Below the pieces are notes generated by a model that worked only from the letters and a program-made list of their open reading frames with translations, was not told the origin of the DNA and did no database searches. Source: an uncultured Anaerolineaceae bacterium (lineage in GTDB: Bacteria > Chloroflexota > Anaerolineae > Anaerolineales > Anaerolineaceae). Taken from it: DNA of 64,000 nucleotides. Positions 46,165 to 54,518 of the stretch are shown here, one piece after another; within the stretch, counting starts at the first letter, position 1; each line of letters begins with the position of its first letter. Location: positions 1 through 64,000 of the forward strand of contig CAKMKJ010000052.1 in NCBI GenBank assembly GCA_927443345.1, written 5' to 3'. Position numbers and translations under genes: made by a program.

Positions 46165-47220
46165 TTATTTATCCAAAGTCTCTTTCAAAGACCAGATCGG
46201 TTCAATTGCCGTCGGATCTACTTCATAAGCCATAGCCAAATAATAAGCCACAAAATCGCCAAACAAAACGGTTGACCACATCTGTTCAAGGCGGTTCTGT
46301 CCACGCGCGTCAACAAGATCAGTGTTGATGCCTTCGAGCATCATAATTTGTTTGGTTTCTAGCACCCGCTTCTGATTGCGTTCGACATCGGCAGAGGCTT
46401 GCAAAAATACTGCCATTTCCTTGTCTAATGCTTCTTGTGGAAAGCAAATACCTGCCAGTGTGTTATGGTCCGCTTCGGGAAGCACCTCGTAACTGGCGAT
46501 GGTTTTGGCACATTCGTTAAACTGGCACTTCCAGCGTCTGGCAACAGGAGCCATAAATCCGCTGCCAAAGACAGTAATGTGACGTCCGACCAATTGCCCT
46601 GCCAGCCTTTTGGCAGCGTTATTTTTGACCGGAACATCCGCTTCAACCTTCAATTGAAGTTCTTTCATTAAACTCACGGTTTGTTTTACTTCAGAACCCA
46701 TATCTGAAACCAGACCGAGACGCACAAACAAAGCCAATAGCATACCAAAGGTGTATCCCAAAGCGGAGCGAGGCTGGCCATCATCCAGAAACACCCATGC
46801 TGGCACGTGCGCAGATTGTGCATCCGCGAGGATTTTGCCGCCAGTGGTGATGACCATTACCTGGCAGTTGCTGCGGCATGCCGCTTCAAACGCCGAATTG
46901 GATTCTTCGGTGTTGCCAGAATGCGACGAAACGACCACAAAGGTTTCTCTGCCAAAAGCATAGGCTGGCAAGCCATAATCTCTCTGCACCATCACAGGGA
47001 TGGTCACACGATCCATCAAAAAGGACGCCAGCAGATCCGCGCCAATAGCCGACCCACCCATGCCGGCAATCACCACACGGTTTATCGGCGCCATTGCAGA
47101 CAAAGGAGAAGTAAGTCCCAATTCCCAGGCTTTTTGCAACTGGTCAGGCAGGCTCATAATTTGGCTGAGCATATCTTCTACATCGATTGAGGCAAATTGA
47201 TCATGAGCGTCAAGATTCAT
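46165..47220 (-). CDS. Bifunctional phosphoglucose/phosphomannose isomerase
   Basis: A 351-residue SIS-domain sugar-phosphate isomerase. The N-terminal SIS half contains VIAGMGGSAIGADLLASF and SSHSGNTEESNSAFEAA. The C-terminal half contains WKCQFNECAKTIASYEVLPEADHN with the catalytic Glu and His. The length and motifs match the archaeal/Chloroflexi bifunctional PGI/PMI family, linking glycolysis with mannose-containing polysaccharide synthesis. AAAGG precedes the ATG at 47220. Confidence 0.92.
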   Translation of the reverse strand: MNLDAHDQFASIDVEDMLSQIMSLPDQLQKAWELGLTSPLSAMAPINRVVIAGMGGSAIGADLLASFLMDRVTIPVMVQRDYGLPAYAFGRETFVVVSSHSGNTEESNSAFEAACRSNCQVMVITTGGKILADAQSAHVPAWVFLDDGQPRSALGYTFGMLLALFVRLGLVSDMGSEVKQTVSLMKELQLKVEADVPVKNNAAKRLAGQLVGRHITVFGSGFMAPVARRWKCQFNECAKTIASYEVLPEADHNTLAGICFPQEALDKEMAVFLQASADVERNQKRVLETKQIMMLEGINTDLVDARGQNRLEQMWSTVLFGDFVAYYLAMAYEVDPTAIEPIWSLKETLDK

Positions 47221-47296
47221 GGGGCTACCTTTGACTATTTAATAGGTTAACAACGCGTATGATTTTACACCCTCTTGCTACCCTCTGGATTAAATA

Positions 47297-47326
47297 GGTA
47301 CAGGCAGACAAAAGCCTGCCTGTACC
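47297..47326. repeat. 11-base-pair perfect inverted repeat
   Basis: GGTACAGGCAG and CTGCCTGTACC around an 8-base loop, 15 bases past the stop of the 59-residue gene. There is no T run on either side, so it may stabilise the mRNA 3' end or be a weak terminator. Confidence 0.6.
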
Positions 47327-47340
47327 ATGTGCTTTACAAC

Positions 47341-47520
47341 TTATTTCAATTTCTTGATCAAAGCCATGAATTCTTTCCATTCTTCATCAAACATATGAAT
47401 GGTCACGTTGTTCAATTCAAGATTATAAGTGGTTTCGCCATCAGGTTCTTCTGCTGACCAAATTGCGTATCCGTCAGTTTCGGCAAGTGTGACAACTTTT
47501 GGTTCGTATTCGTCTGCCAT
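47341..47520 (-). CDS. Small acidic protein, 59 residues
   Basis: An intact 59-residue reading frame starting MADEYEPKVVTLAETDG and ending EFMALIKKLK. It is preceded by AAAGGAGAG at ideal spacing from ATG 47520, one of the best ribosome-binding sites in the window. The protein is acidic, with a Thr/Tyr-rich middle (GETTYNLELNNVTIHMF) that looks like paired beta-strands and a short C-terminal helix. No family is recognised. It lies between the AI-2E-family gene (62 bases upstream) and the isomerase gene, on the same strand, with a perfect inverted repeat just after its stop. Confidence 0.75.
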   Translation of the reverse strand: MADEYEPKVVTLAETDGYAIWSAEEPDGETTYNLELNNVTIHMFDEEWKEFMALIKKLK

Positions 47521-47582
47521 AGTACTCTCCTTTTATATTGGTACAAACATGGTTAATAATTAGCAAAATTGGATTATCAGCT

Positions 47583-48803
47583 TTATTTGTCAGTTTTATT
47601 CTTGCGTTTAAACAAACTAAGAATTCGATTCCAAAATTTTTCAAAGGTTTTTTTAATGGAAACAGGTGGAGGAAATGTTTGTAAACCCTCCCATGGATCT
47701 TGATCCATTAATTTTCTAAAAACATAGGTCGATATTAATTGCATTGTGGCTAACAAAGGCGCTGAAAGCAGCACTCCAACAAATCCAAAAAGGCTTGCCG
47801 AAATAAACACCATCACAAGCACTGCAGCTGGATGCACCTTAAGTGCGTTTGACATCACGCGCGGACTGACAAAATTATCCAATAACAGGTCGGTCACCCA
47901 GGCAACCCCTACCACGATCAGAGCAAACACGATTGGCTGAACCCCAAAATAATTAGTCTGAAAGAGCGAGACCAGTGCGTAGGTCGTCCAGGCGACGAAC
48001 GGACCAACATAGGGTACAAAGCGGGCAGCACCTGCCAATAAGGCCAGTAAGAAGAAGTATTTGACGCCCATTATACTTAACAAAATCGAGTAAATCACAA
48101 TTGTGATGGCAATGACGATTAATTGTCCTCTCAAGAAAGCATTCCAAATTTTTGCAATTTGATTACCCATTTTCTTGAGGTCTTCTTCGTAAGAAGGAAT
48201 GTTCAACTTGAACATTGCTTCGCGAACGCCACCGGTCTCAATCATAATAAAGTAGGCGATCAAAATAATAAAGATCAAGCCTACAACGGTGGTTGCGGCG
48301 CCTGAAGCAATGGTTCCAATCAAGCTGCCCAAATTTGTCAAGATTGGTTCAACCACACCCTGCACTTGAGTCCAGAGCGAATCCATATCAAATTGAACCA
48401 AATCAAACTCCAATTTACCAATGACAAGTGGTTTGCTTGATAAGTCAGCGAAAAATGCCGGCAGGTCACCAATCAGTGTTTGAAGATATTTAACCAGGTT
48501 TTGAATTTGCTCAACGATACTGATGCCGCCCCAAGTTACCAGTCCCAAAACAATCAGAAACAGCAGCACAAAAATCAAGGTCGATACGACCCGCCACGGA
48601 ATCTTAAACCGTCTATTGATGAAGCTGGCTAACGGGTGAAATAGATAGGCTAATAAAAATGAAAGCAACAAAGGGGCTAAGTAATCTTTAAACCGATAGA
48701 GCAGATAAATGCCAATTACGGAAGAAAGCAAAGCCACGACTAACTTGGCTGTACCACTCCAGTTTGGGGAGGATTTTTTTTCTGAACCATTCATCGTCGT
48801 CAT
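47583..48803 (-). CDS. AI-2E family membrane transporter
   Basis: A 406-residue permease with about eight membrane segments. PLLLSFLLAYLFHPLASFINRRF near the N-terminus, VPYVGPFVAWTTYAL and GVLLSAPLLATMQLI near the C-terminus are diagnostic of the AI-2E/TqsA/YtrI family. Members export small molecules or act as Na+/H+ antiporters; the substrate is unknown here. ATG 48803 has AAGGTG upstream; TTG 48809 is in frame. A perfect TATAAT lies a short distance upstream on the minus strand. Confidence 0.9.
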   Translation of the reverse strand: MTTMNGSEKKSSPNWSGTAKLVVALLSSVIGIYLLYRFKDYLAPLLLSFLLAYLFHPLASFINRRFKIPWRVVSTLIFVLLFLIVLGLVTWGGISIVEQIQNLVKYLQTLIGDLPAFFADLSSKPLVIGKLEFDLVQFDMDSLWTQVQGVVEPILTNLGSLIGTIASGAATTVVGLIFIILIAYFIMIETGGVREAMFKLNIPSYEEDLKKMGNQIAKIWNAFLRGQLIVIAITIVIYSILLSIMGVKYFFLLALLAGAARFVPYVGPFVAWTTYALVSLFQTNYFGVQPIVFALIVVGVAWVTDLLLDNFVSPRVMSNALKVHPAAVLVMVFISASLFGFVGVLLSAPLLATMQLISTYVFRKLMDQDPWEGLQTFPPPVSIKKTFEKFWNRILSLFKRKNKTDK

Positions 48804-48844
48804 AGTCAATACACCTTAGGAATAATTATAAGAGATAATAATCC

Positions 48845-48886
48845 AAAAAAAAACTGGCTTTGCAATAAATGAATTGCAAGCCAGTT
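48845..48886 (-). terminator. Terminator of the FHA gene
   Basis: A long stem AACTGGCTT-GCAAT / ATTGC-AAAGCCAGTT with one bulge and a 6-base loop, followed on the minus strand by nine T. It is one of the strongest terminators in the window. Confidence 0.9.
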
Positions 48887-48904
48887 AATTTAAGGTCGGT
48901 TTCT

Positions 48905-49579
48905 TTAGATGGGACAGGCATTCGTAATCAACATATTCATAATGCCAGGGAAGAGACTGCAATAACTGTTGGTGGCATCGATAATGATCCACGGCAGAAT
49001 GCAGAAAAGCACCACGATTCCAACCAGAATCAGAATGATCACCAAAACCGGGGATTTCTTTTTCGGAGCTGCCGTTGGAGGCGTCTGCATATTAGGAGCC
49101 TGATAAGCCGGGACAGCAGAAATTGGTGGTGTTACCCTTTCAGGCGGAGGCGCGATGACCGATTCTCGCACTGCTGACGGTGGAGCAACATGAACCGGGG
49201 GAACAACAGGTGCCGTTCCTGGATGTGTGCTTGAACTCACGCCGCGCTGAGCCACGACTGTGGCATTGGGATCGGTGCTGATTACTTCATATCTAAGGAC
49301 AATTTTCTCACCCAATGTGATCACCTCACCTGGTTTTAACAAGGCGGATGATGTCAGACGCTGACCATGCATAAAAGTGCCGTTGGTTGATCCGAGATCT
49401 TCGAGCCGATAAGTGGCACCATCCAAAACCAGCCGCAGGTGTCTGCGTGAAACCTCTGGATCGTTAATTACCAGATCGCTGGTCAGGTCTCGGCCCAGGA
49501 ACAATTCATTTTTTTCAAGAGGGAATTCTGTACCAGTGCCTGTGCCGCTTTGAATAATTAGCTTATAAATATTTGCCAT
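48905..49579 (-). CDS. FHA-domain membrane-anchored protein
   Basis: A 224-residue protein. The N-terminal FHA domain (about 10-95) has FLGRDLTSDLVINDPEVSRRHLRL and GSTNGTFMHGQRL, the residues that bind phosphothreonine. A Pro/Val/Ala-rich linker (about 110-170) leads to one membrane segment (about 178-202) and a short tail. It is probably held in the membrane with the FHA domain in the cytoplasm, reading Ser/Thr kinase signals; no kinase gene is adjacent. GGAGG precedes the ATG. A possible structured RNA lies upstream. Confidence 0.9.
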   Translation of the reverse strand: MANIYKLIIQSGTGTGTEFPLEKNELFLGRDLTSDLVINDPEVSRRHLRLVLDGATYRLEDLGSTNGTFMHGQRLTSSALLKPGEVITLGEKIVLRYEVISTDPNATVVAQRGVSSSTHPGTAPVVPPVHVAPPSAVRESVIAPPPERVTPPISAVPAYQAPNMQTPPTAAPKKKSPVLVIILILVGIVVLFCILPWIIIDATNSYCSLFPGIMNMLITNACPI

Positions 49580-49952
49580 AAATCCTCCTTCACAACGCTA
49601 ATTTGCAGATTAAGTTTAGCAATCTGCGGGTTGAAAGTCAACACCAAATTTGAGAGAAAAGGGAGGAAAAGCCACATATAAGCAATAAAAGACCCCACCA
49701 TGCCGTGTGTTGCAGAGTTTTGAACCTGCCGAAGCAGGATGGTTTCCTCCACTCTCGCGCCGCCTTGGCCGAAGCCTATCGCGTTGCTCGAATGATATAT
49801 GGAACCCTTTTTTAAAGTGTTGGCTCAAAACCGATGTTACAACATCACGAACACAGCAGGGTATCTGTCTTATACCACTAATTAATCAAAATGGGTAGAC
49901 ATAAATTAACATGGTAAATATCAAGATGCTAAAAATGTGATAAAAATGGAGG
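49580..49952. other. 373-base intergenic region with two UUCG-capped hairpins
   Basis: The core 49712-49783 folds well. On the minus strand the hairpins CCTGC-TTCG-GCAGG and GGC-TTCG-GCC both have C(UUCG)G tetraloops. The first is enclosed by AGAGT/ACTCT (49751-49755 with 49714-49718) and the second by CGCG/CGCG. The tetraloops favour transcription leftward, toward the FHA gene. It does not match tRNA, tmRNA, SRP RNA or riboswitch cores that I know. A 6S-like RNA cannot be excluded. No protein frame of note is present. Confidence 0.45.
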
Positions 49953-50531
49953 ATGGAAAATAAATTACGGGCTTTTATTGCTATTGAACTTGATGCCAAA
50001 AACAAAACAACGATTGAATCTTTCGCGGCTTCGGTAAAATCAAAAGCGCCTTCAGGGCTACGCTGGGTCAAAGCGGACCTGCTTCATCTGACTTTGAAAT
50101 TTCTCGGAGCTATCACCCCAATTCAGGTTGAGGAAACATCCAGGGCAATCAGCCGCGTTGTTATTGATTATCATCCCTTCACGCTGCAGTTCGCTGGCAC
50201 AGGAGCATTTCCAAACTGGCGCAATCCACGAACCTTATGGATGGGATTAAACAAGAATGAGACATTAACCTCTCTCTTCAAACAATTGGATGCCGAACTC
50301 ACCCTGCTTGGGTTTTTAGCAGAAGTTAAACCATTTTCTCCGCACTTGACCCTGTGCAGGGTTTCAGATCATGTCGATCCACGCCTGGTTCAGCCGTTGC
50401 AAATAGATTTTGATGCATTTTCAACGGACCCGCTGCCGCCTTGGAAAGTACACGAAGTGATATTTTTTAAGTCTCATATACAACCTGGTGGACCAATTTA
50501 CACGCCCCTTTCAAAGCACGGATTAAAATAA
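49953..50531 (+). CDS. thpR: RNA 2',3'-cyclic phosphodiesterase (2'-5' RNA ligase family)
   Basis: A 192-residue 2H phosphoesterase. The two catalytic H-x-T-x motifs are LHLTLKFLG and PHLTLCRV, with RAFIAIEL at the N-terminus. Such enzymes open 2',3'-cyclic phosphates on RNA ends. The start is ATG 49953, although GGAGG directly abuts it; a second ATG 7 bases upstream is out of frame and stops after five codons. It is followed by rsfS on the same strand. Confidence 0.92.
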   Translation: MENKLRAFIAIELDAKNKTTIESFAASVKSKAPSGLRWVKADLLHLTLKFLGAITPIQVEETSRAISRVVIDYHPFTLQFAGTGAFPNWRNPRTLWMGLNKNETLTSLFKQLDAELTLLGFLAEVKPFSPHLTLCRVSDHVDPRLVQPLQIDFDAFSTDPLPPWKVHEVIFFKSHIQPGGPIYTPLSKHGLK

Positions 50532-50579
50532 TGCCAAAAGGTGTGATAGAATTTTTACACTATTGAAAAGAGGTGTCTT

Positions 50580-50924
50580 CTGGAAGCGTTAGATAAAGCA
50601 CATGCGGTAATCAATTTTTTGGAGGAAAAGAAAGCTGAAAAAATTGTCCTACTGGACATTCAGGCAGTTTCAACCTTCACCAGCTATTTCATCATCTGCA
50701 ACGGCACTAGTGACCGTATGTTAGATGCGCTGTCATCTTCATTGAGAGAATATGCAAAAAGCGACATTAAACAAATCATTAACGTTGAGGGCGATTCACG
50801 CACCGGGTGGATGATCGCAGATCTTGATGATGTGGTGGTGCATTTCTTCTCACCCGACCAACGCAAGTATTACAGCCTTGAGCAACTTTGGGAAAAAGGC
50901 AAGCGCCTGGTCAGCCTGCAATAA
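50580..50924 (+). CDS. rsfS: Ribosomal silencing factor RsfS
   Basis: A 114-residue protein that binds ribosomal protein L14 and blocks subunit joining under starvation. EEKKAEKIVLLDIQAVSTFTSYF, VEGDSRTGWMIADLDDVVVHFF and RKYYSLEQLW are the family motifs. The conserved N-terminal helix LDKAHAVINFL lies upstream of the first TTG (50619). The only usable initiator that includes it is CTG 50580, which has AGAGGTG at correct spacing, so a rare CTG start is proposed. The Met would replace the Leu encoded there. Confidence 0.88.
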   Translation: MEALDKAHAVINFLEEKKAEKIVLLDIQAVSTFTSYFIICNGTSDRMLDALSSSLREYAKSDIKQIINVEGDSRTGWMIADLDDVVVHFFSPDQRKYYSLEQLWEKGKRLVSLQ

Positions 50925-50930
50925 ACAAAA

Positions 50931-50966
50931 TCGCGGATGGTGAGTTCACCCTCCGCGAATCTTTTT
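50931..50966. terminator. Terminator between rsfS and bcp
   Basis: A stem TCGCGGA-GGTGA / TCACC-TCCGCGA with symmetric single mismatches, followed by TCTTTTT rightward and TTTTGTTT leftward. It serves both converging genes. Confidence 0.82.
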
Positions 50967-50968
50967 AC

Positions 50969-51421
50969 TCAAACCAATGCCAGAATTTCCTGGCTATGCC
51001 CGGCCGGTTTGACGTTTTCAAAAACCTTCTTAACCAGCCCATCCTTAGAGATCAGGTACGTAGTTCGCAAGATACCCATGTATTCACGCCCCATCATTTT
51101 CTTTTTAGCCCACACGCCGTATTGTTCACAAACCTTGTGGTCTTCATCAGACAGCAGCGTAAACGGTAAAGCGTATTTTTCTTTGAACTTCAGGTGTGAT
51201 TTTGGGCTGTCAGCGCTTAGCCCGAGAATTACCACCCCGGCCTTTTCATAGGCGCTGTAATCATCTCTGAAAGCGCAGGCTTCAGTGGTGCAGCCGGGTG
51301 TATCATCTTTGGGGTAAAAATAGAGAACCACATCTTTACCGCGATAATCAGACAACTTGCGGGATGTGCCGGTTTCATCCAATAAAACAAAATCAGGTGC
51401 TTCAGATTTCTCAGGGATCAT
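50969..51421 (-). CDS. bcp: Thioredoxin-dependent thiol peroxidase (peroxiredoxin Q/Bcp)
   Basis: A 150-residue peroxiredoxin that reduces hydroperoxides. The peroxidatic Cys lies in DDTPGCTTEACAFRDDYSAY, with a second Cys five residues later as resolving residue, the usual Bcp layout. APDFVLLDETGTSRKLSDYRG begins the fold. GGAGG precedes ATG 51421, with TATAAT further upstream. Confidence 0.95.
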   Translation of the reverse strand: MIPEKSEAPDFVLLDETGTSRKLSDYRGKDVVLYFYPKDDTPGCTTEACAFRDDYSAYEKAGVVILGLSADSPKSHLKFKEKYALPFTLLSDEDHKVCEQYGVWAKKKMMGREYMGILRTTYLISKDGLVKKVFENVKPAGHSQEILALV

Positions 51422-51492
51422 ATTATTCCTCCAATATTTATCTGATTATACCGATTTGATGTTGTAAAAATATTAGAATCGCACTTTATAAA

Positions 51493-52401
51493 TTATGATA
51501 TCCACAGAGTGAAAGAAACCAGGTACGCCATCACCACGAAGGTTCCGGCTGCCGTCAGTTTGAGAACTTTCCAACGCGGAGGCGCGCCATTGATGATGCC
51601 CTGAATTTGGATGATTTGAAAAGTGCCAATCAACAAGGGGAGAAACATCGGCCAGGTCAGCGACCAGGGCTGGCCCAGCACTGCAAACACGGCCACAAAC
51701 AAGAAGGCGAACAACACCAGATAGTTATGCGTCTGCATGGCGCGCAGCCAGTCCAGCCTCACCACCATGGATTGAACGCGGTGAGTACGGTCAAAGGCAT
51801 AAGTCTCAAGCGATTGCACGATTTTGAGAGCAAGATAAAGCAGCGTGATGGGCAGGGTCAACATGATCAATAATACATGCAGACCGGGTTCATTAAGCAA
51901 ATAACCGATCGCAGGCACCAGATTACAGATCAAGATGGCCTCTCCCACCTCACCATATCCCCTTTTATCCAACTGCAGCGGAGGGGTAGCGCCAAAGAAA
52001 CTGATTAAGAATGCCAGCCCCAACATGAATAGTGCCGAAAGGTTGAGCGAGTGCCTGACCATCAGCAAAACGGTAACCAGCGCGCCTGCGGTCAGCAAGG
52101 TCATGGCAATCACCAACAGAGTTTGCCGGTCCATGCTTTTGAGCATGTCATAGCGGGGGTCGTCTGAATGCAGAGTTCCGGTGGGTGAAGTTGGGTGGTC
52201 AAAAAAAGCGGACAGATAGCTCCGCATCAAGATCAAGAACACACCTAAAAGCGAGCCAAACAAGATATTGACCCAATCCAGAGTTCCGCCCTGGTGTTTC
52301 ACCAATCCAACCCCGATGGAGTTAGTTAATAATACCCAAACCAATAACTGCGGCTGAATGACATGTAGATAACTTGCATTCTTTGGTTCTTCTGAAGACA
52401 T
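51493..52401 (-). CDS. UbiA/MenA-like prenyltransferase-fold membrane protein
   Basis: A 302-residue protein with about eight membrane segments. The pattern LDKRGYGEVGEAILICNLVPAIG resembles the 'GLGE...FFGP' loop of MenA/UbiA enzymes, and QSLETYAFDRTHRVQSMVVRLDW resembles the second Asp-rich loop (DDrraGkrTL). The first Asp-rich motif, normally N-D-x-x-D, reads S-A-F-F-D-H and lacks the first acidic residue. It is therefore a divergent or altered-activity member. AGGAC precedes the ATG at 52401. Confidence 0.65.
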   Translation of the reverse strand: MSSEEPKNASYLHVIQPQLLVWVLLTNSIGVGLVKHQGGTLDWVNILFGSLLGVFLILMRSYLSAFFDHPTSPTGTLHSDDPRYDMLKSMDRQTLLVIAMTLLTAGALVTVLLMVRHSLNLSALFMLGLAFLISFFGATPPLQLDKRGYGEVGEAILICNLVPAIGYLLNEPGLHVLLIMLTLPITLLYLALKIVQSLETYAFDRTHRVQSMVVRLDWLRAMQTHNYLVLFAFLFVAVFAVLGQPWSLTWPMFLPLLIGTFQIIQIQGIINGAPPRWKVLKLTAAGTFVVMAYLVSFTLWIS

Positions 52402-52476
52402 GGAGTCCTGCTTCTTTATTTGGTAAAGATTTAGCTTAACTATTTTTTATATTTTAACATATCAGTTTTATTTGGT

Positions 52477-52503
52477 AAAAAAAAAGCTGCTTTACGGCAG
52501 CCT
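52477..52503 (-). terminator. Terminator of the surface-polysaccharide unit
   Basis: A GCTGC-CGTAAA-GCAGC hairpin followed by nine T on the minus strand, about 25 bases after the stop of the gene ending at 52524. Confidence 0.85.
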
Positions 52504-52523
52504 TAACCATTGAAATAATCCCT

Positions 52524-53366
52524 TTACGGTGTAGGTGTCAAACTCGGCGTCAGTGTGACCTGCGGTAAATCCAGCGTGTTGGTCACCGAAATTGACGGAT
52601 CAAGCGTGGGTTCGTTGCCCAGAATAGTGAACCTGCCAGAAGTCTTCCAGGTTTGGCCAACAAATATCTGCACTTCATAATCACCAGATTTCCACATTCC
52701 AGGGGTGATCTTCTGGTTACAGTAATCAGAATAGCCGGCTCCGCCGGTTGAAAACTTCCAGATTTGAGTTTCGGCGCAAAGATATTGACCTTCATAAAGC
52801 CAGACGGCCGTCCAACGCACACCGGTCGTCATTTTATCAAAGGTGTAGCCGGCATAGAGTTCAGAGATTGGCAACGTGAAAGTGTCAGTGGTATTAAAGA
52901 TAAGTCCATCTTCATCCACTTCCTCCGAAAATTGTATCGGACTAAATATGGACTCAGTATCTGGAATAACAGGAGTAATAATAGTCGCAATCGCCTCAGG
53001 GGGCAGCATGGGGGTATAGGTCTGCTCCAGGGTCGGGGTGATGGTTGGTGTCAGCGTATTTTGAAGTGTCAGTGTAATAGTCGGTGTTGTGGTGATCGTG
53101 GGTGTGCGGGTTATGGTTGGTGACGGCGGAAAGTAGTGGTAAGCCACCGGCTCACCAAAACGATAAAAAACAAATCCAACCCCAACCATCAGAATGGCAA
53201 AAAAGATCAAGCGCCAGCCATATGCAAGCAGGTCCTGGCGTTTACGATAAAACTTAAGGGTCCTGGCGGTATTCAGAGATTTAAACGCTATAACCAAACT
53301 GGCAATTACGCCAATTCCTAATAAAGTCAGTAACACCTTGAATGTCGTGGCAATATCAAGATTCAT
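52524..53366 (-). CDS. Hypothetical membrane-anchored exported protein with Thr/Pro linker
   Basis: A 280-residue protein. Two membrane segments (about 8-28 and 48-69), then a linker rich in TPTIT repeats (about 80-120), then an extracytoplasmic beta-rich domain (about 140-250) ending in another Thr/Pro tail. The domain (GVRWTAVWLYEGQYLCAET, KSGDYEVQIFVG) resembles small beta-sandwich ligand-binding modules but is not recognised. It is last in the leftward surface operon, 58 bases after the FemAB gene, and is followed by a terminator. Confidence 0.65.
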   Translation of the reverse strand: MNLDIATTFKVLLTLLGIGVIASLVIAFKSLNTARTLKFYRKRQDLLAYGWRLIFFAILMVGVGFVFYRFGEPVAYHYFPPSPTITRTPTITTTPTITLTLQNTLTPTITPTLEQTYTPMLPPEAIATIITPVIPDTESIFSPIQFSEEVDEDGLIFNTTDTFTLPISELYAGYTFDKMTTGVRWTAVWLYEGQYLCAETQIWKFSTGGAGYSDYCNQKITPGMWKSGDYEVQIFVGQTWKTSGRFTILGNEPTLDPSISVTNTLDLPQVTLTPSLTPTP

Positions 53367-53423
53367 GATCGAGATTCCAAACCAAACAGTAGCGCTTCAT
53401 CATGGCTAATCATACACCATCGC

Positions 53424-54518
53424 TTATCTTACTTCTTGCTGAAGCTTGCCGCGGCGCAGAAAACGAGTGAAATTAAGAAAACGCGGCAACACCTGATGAT
53501 ATATGAAATATAAAAATGGCTTAACTCGAAAATCCCAGGCACCCGCAGTGCGGATTACAGCAGCGCCCAGGCCGTCTTTAAATCGAAAAACACCAAACAT
53601 GGAATCTGATTCATCAAACACATCAGGAGCTCCCCAAAGATCATAAACCTCGCAGCCTTTGCTACTAGCCAGGCGCATTGCCTCCCATTGGAGCAGATTG
53701 TTGGGCATTTTCTCGCGATGCAGCGGACTTGACATGCCATAAAGATACCAGGCACGCTTGCCAAAATGGAAAAGCATCACCCCGGCCACCAACTGGCCAT
53801 CTACCTCGGCGATCAGTGCGTCTGCCATGCCTGCGCTGATGAAACGGCGCCAAACTTCCAGATAATAAGCTTCTTCGCGGATAATGAAATGGTCACGAGA
53901 GGCCGTTTGAGCATACAGATGATAGAGAGCGGATAGTTCACTATCATTGGCCAAGCGAATAGAAACGCCGCTGCGCTGGGCGAGGCGCAGATTATAACGC
54001 GCCTTTTGTTTCATGCGCTTGAGCCAGTCTTCTTCAGTACCGGTTAAATCAAGCACGGCTGTATTCTTAAACTGAATTTGTTCAACGGAGTATCGCCACT
54101 TGCGCTGAGTCAATTCATCAGTGACCAATTTTCCAAGCACATACTCTTCCGCCTGTTCGCTACCCGGAATGCCCCTGCCCAATTCAAGATCGGGATCAAT
54201 TTTCAAGAATATTAATCCATTGTCACTGGTAAATTGTTCGAGTTCTGAAAACACCTGTTGGCGCAAGCTGGCATCAGACCAATCCAACATCGGTCCGCGT
54301 GGGATGTAGCCGATGGCCATTTTTGGACCGATCCCCAACGGTTTCACCGTACGCACCAAAATATTGGCAGCGGCGGTTATTTCGCCTTTTTCGTTCTTCC
54401 AGGTAAGCGGATAGGACTTCCAGCCTACTTCACGCTTTACCTCAGCCCATTCAGTAGTCTGCAGCACGTGGCTGTTCGGCAAATCGATGATCAGGTTATT
54501 CCAATTTTGGTTAGACAT
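53424..54518 (-). CDS. FemAB-like aminoacyltransferase (second copy)
   Basis: A 364-residue GNAT-fold protein of the FemAB/peptidoglycan bridge family, which transfers amino acids from aminoacyl-tRNA to cell-wall precursors. Signatures: NSHVLQTTEWAEVKREVGW, MAIGYIPRGPMLDW, RMKQKARYNLRLAQRSGV, and WEAMRLASSKGCEVYDLWG. The start is ATG 54518, overlapping the Nudix stop; ATG 54527 is an alternative. With the copy at 55029-56024 it shares the motif order but is clearly diverged. It sits in a polysaccharide operon, so the acceptor may be a lipid-linked sugar or peptidoglycan. Confidence 0.85.
   Translation of the reverse strand: MSNQNWNNLIIDLPNSHVLQTTEWAEVKREVGWKSYPLTWKNEKGEITAAANILVRTVKPLGIGPKMAIGYIPRGPMLDWSDASLRQQVFSELEQFTSDNGLIFLKIDPDLELGRGIPGSEQAEEYVLGKLVTDELTQRKWRYSVEQIQFKNTAVLDLTGTEEDWLKRMKQKARYNLRLAQRSGVSIRLANDSELSALYHLYAQTASRDHFIIREEAYYLEVWRRFISAGMADALIAEVDGQLVAGVMLFHFGKRAWYLYGMSSPLHREKMPNNLLQWEAMRLASSKGCEVYDLWGAPDVFDESDSMFGVFRFKDGLGAAVIRTAGAWDFRVKPFLYFIYHQVLPRFLNFTRFLRRGKLQQEVR

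Noticed and set aside
49712-49760. Resemblance to a SAM-I riboswitch core (GAGAGUGGAGG...)
   Set aside because: The match is only a short purine-rich string; the kink-turn, CGGCAACC segment and terminator are missing, and the downstream gene is not sulfur-related.
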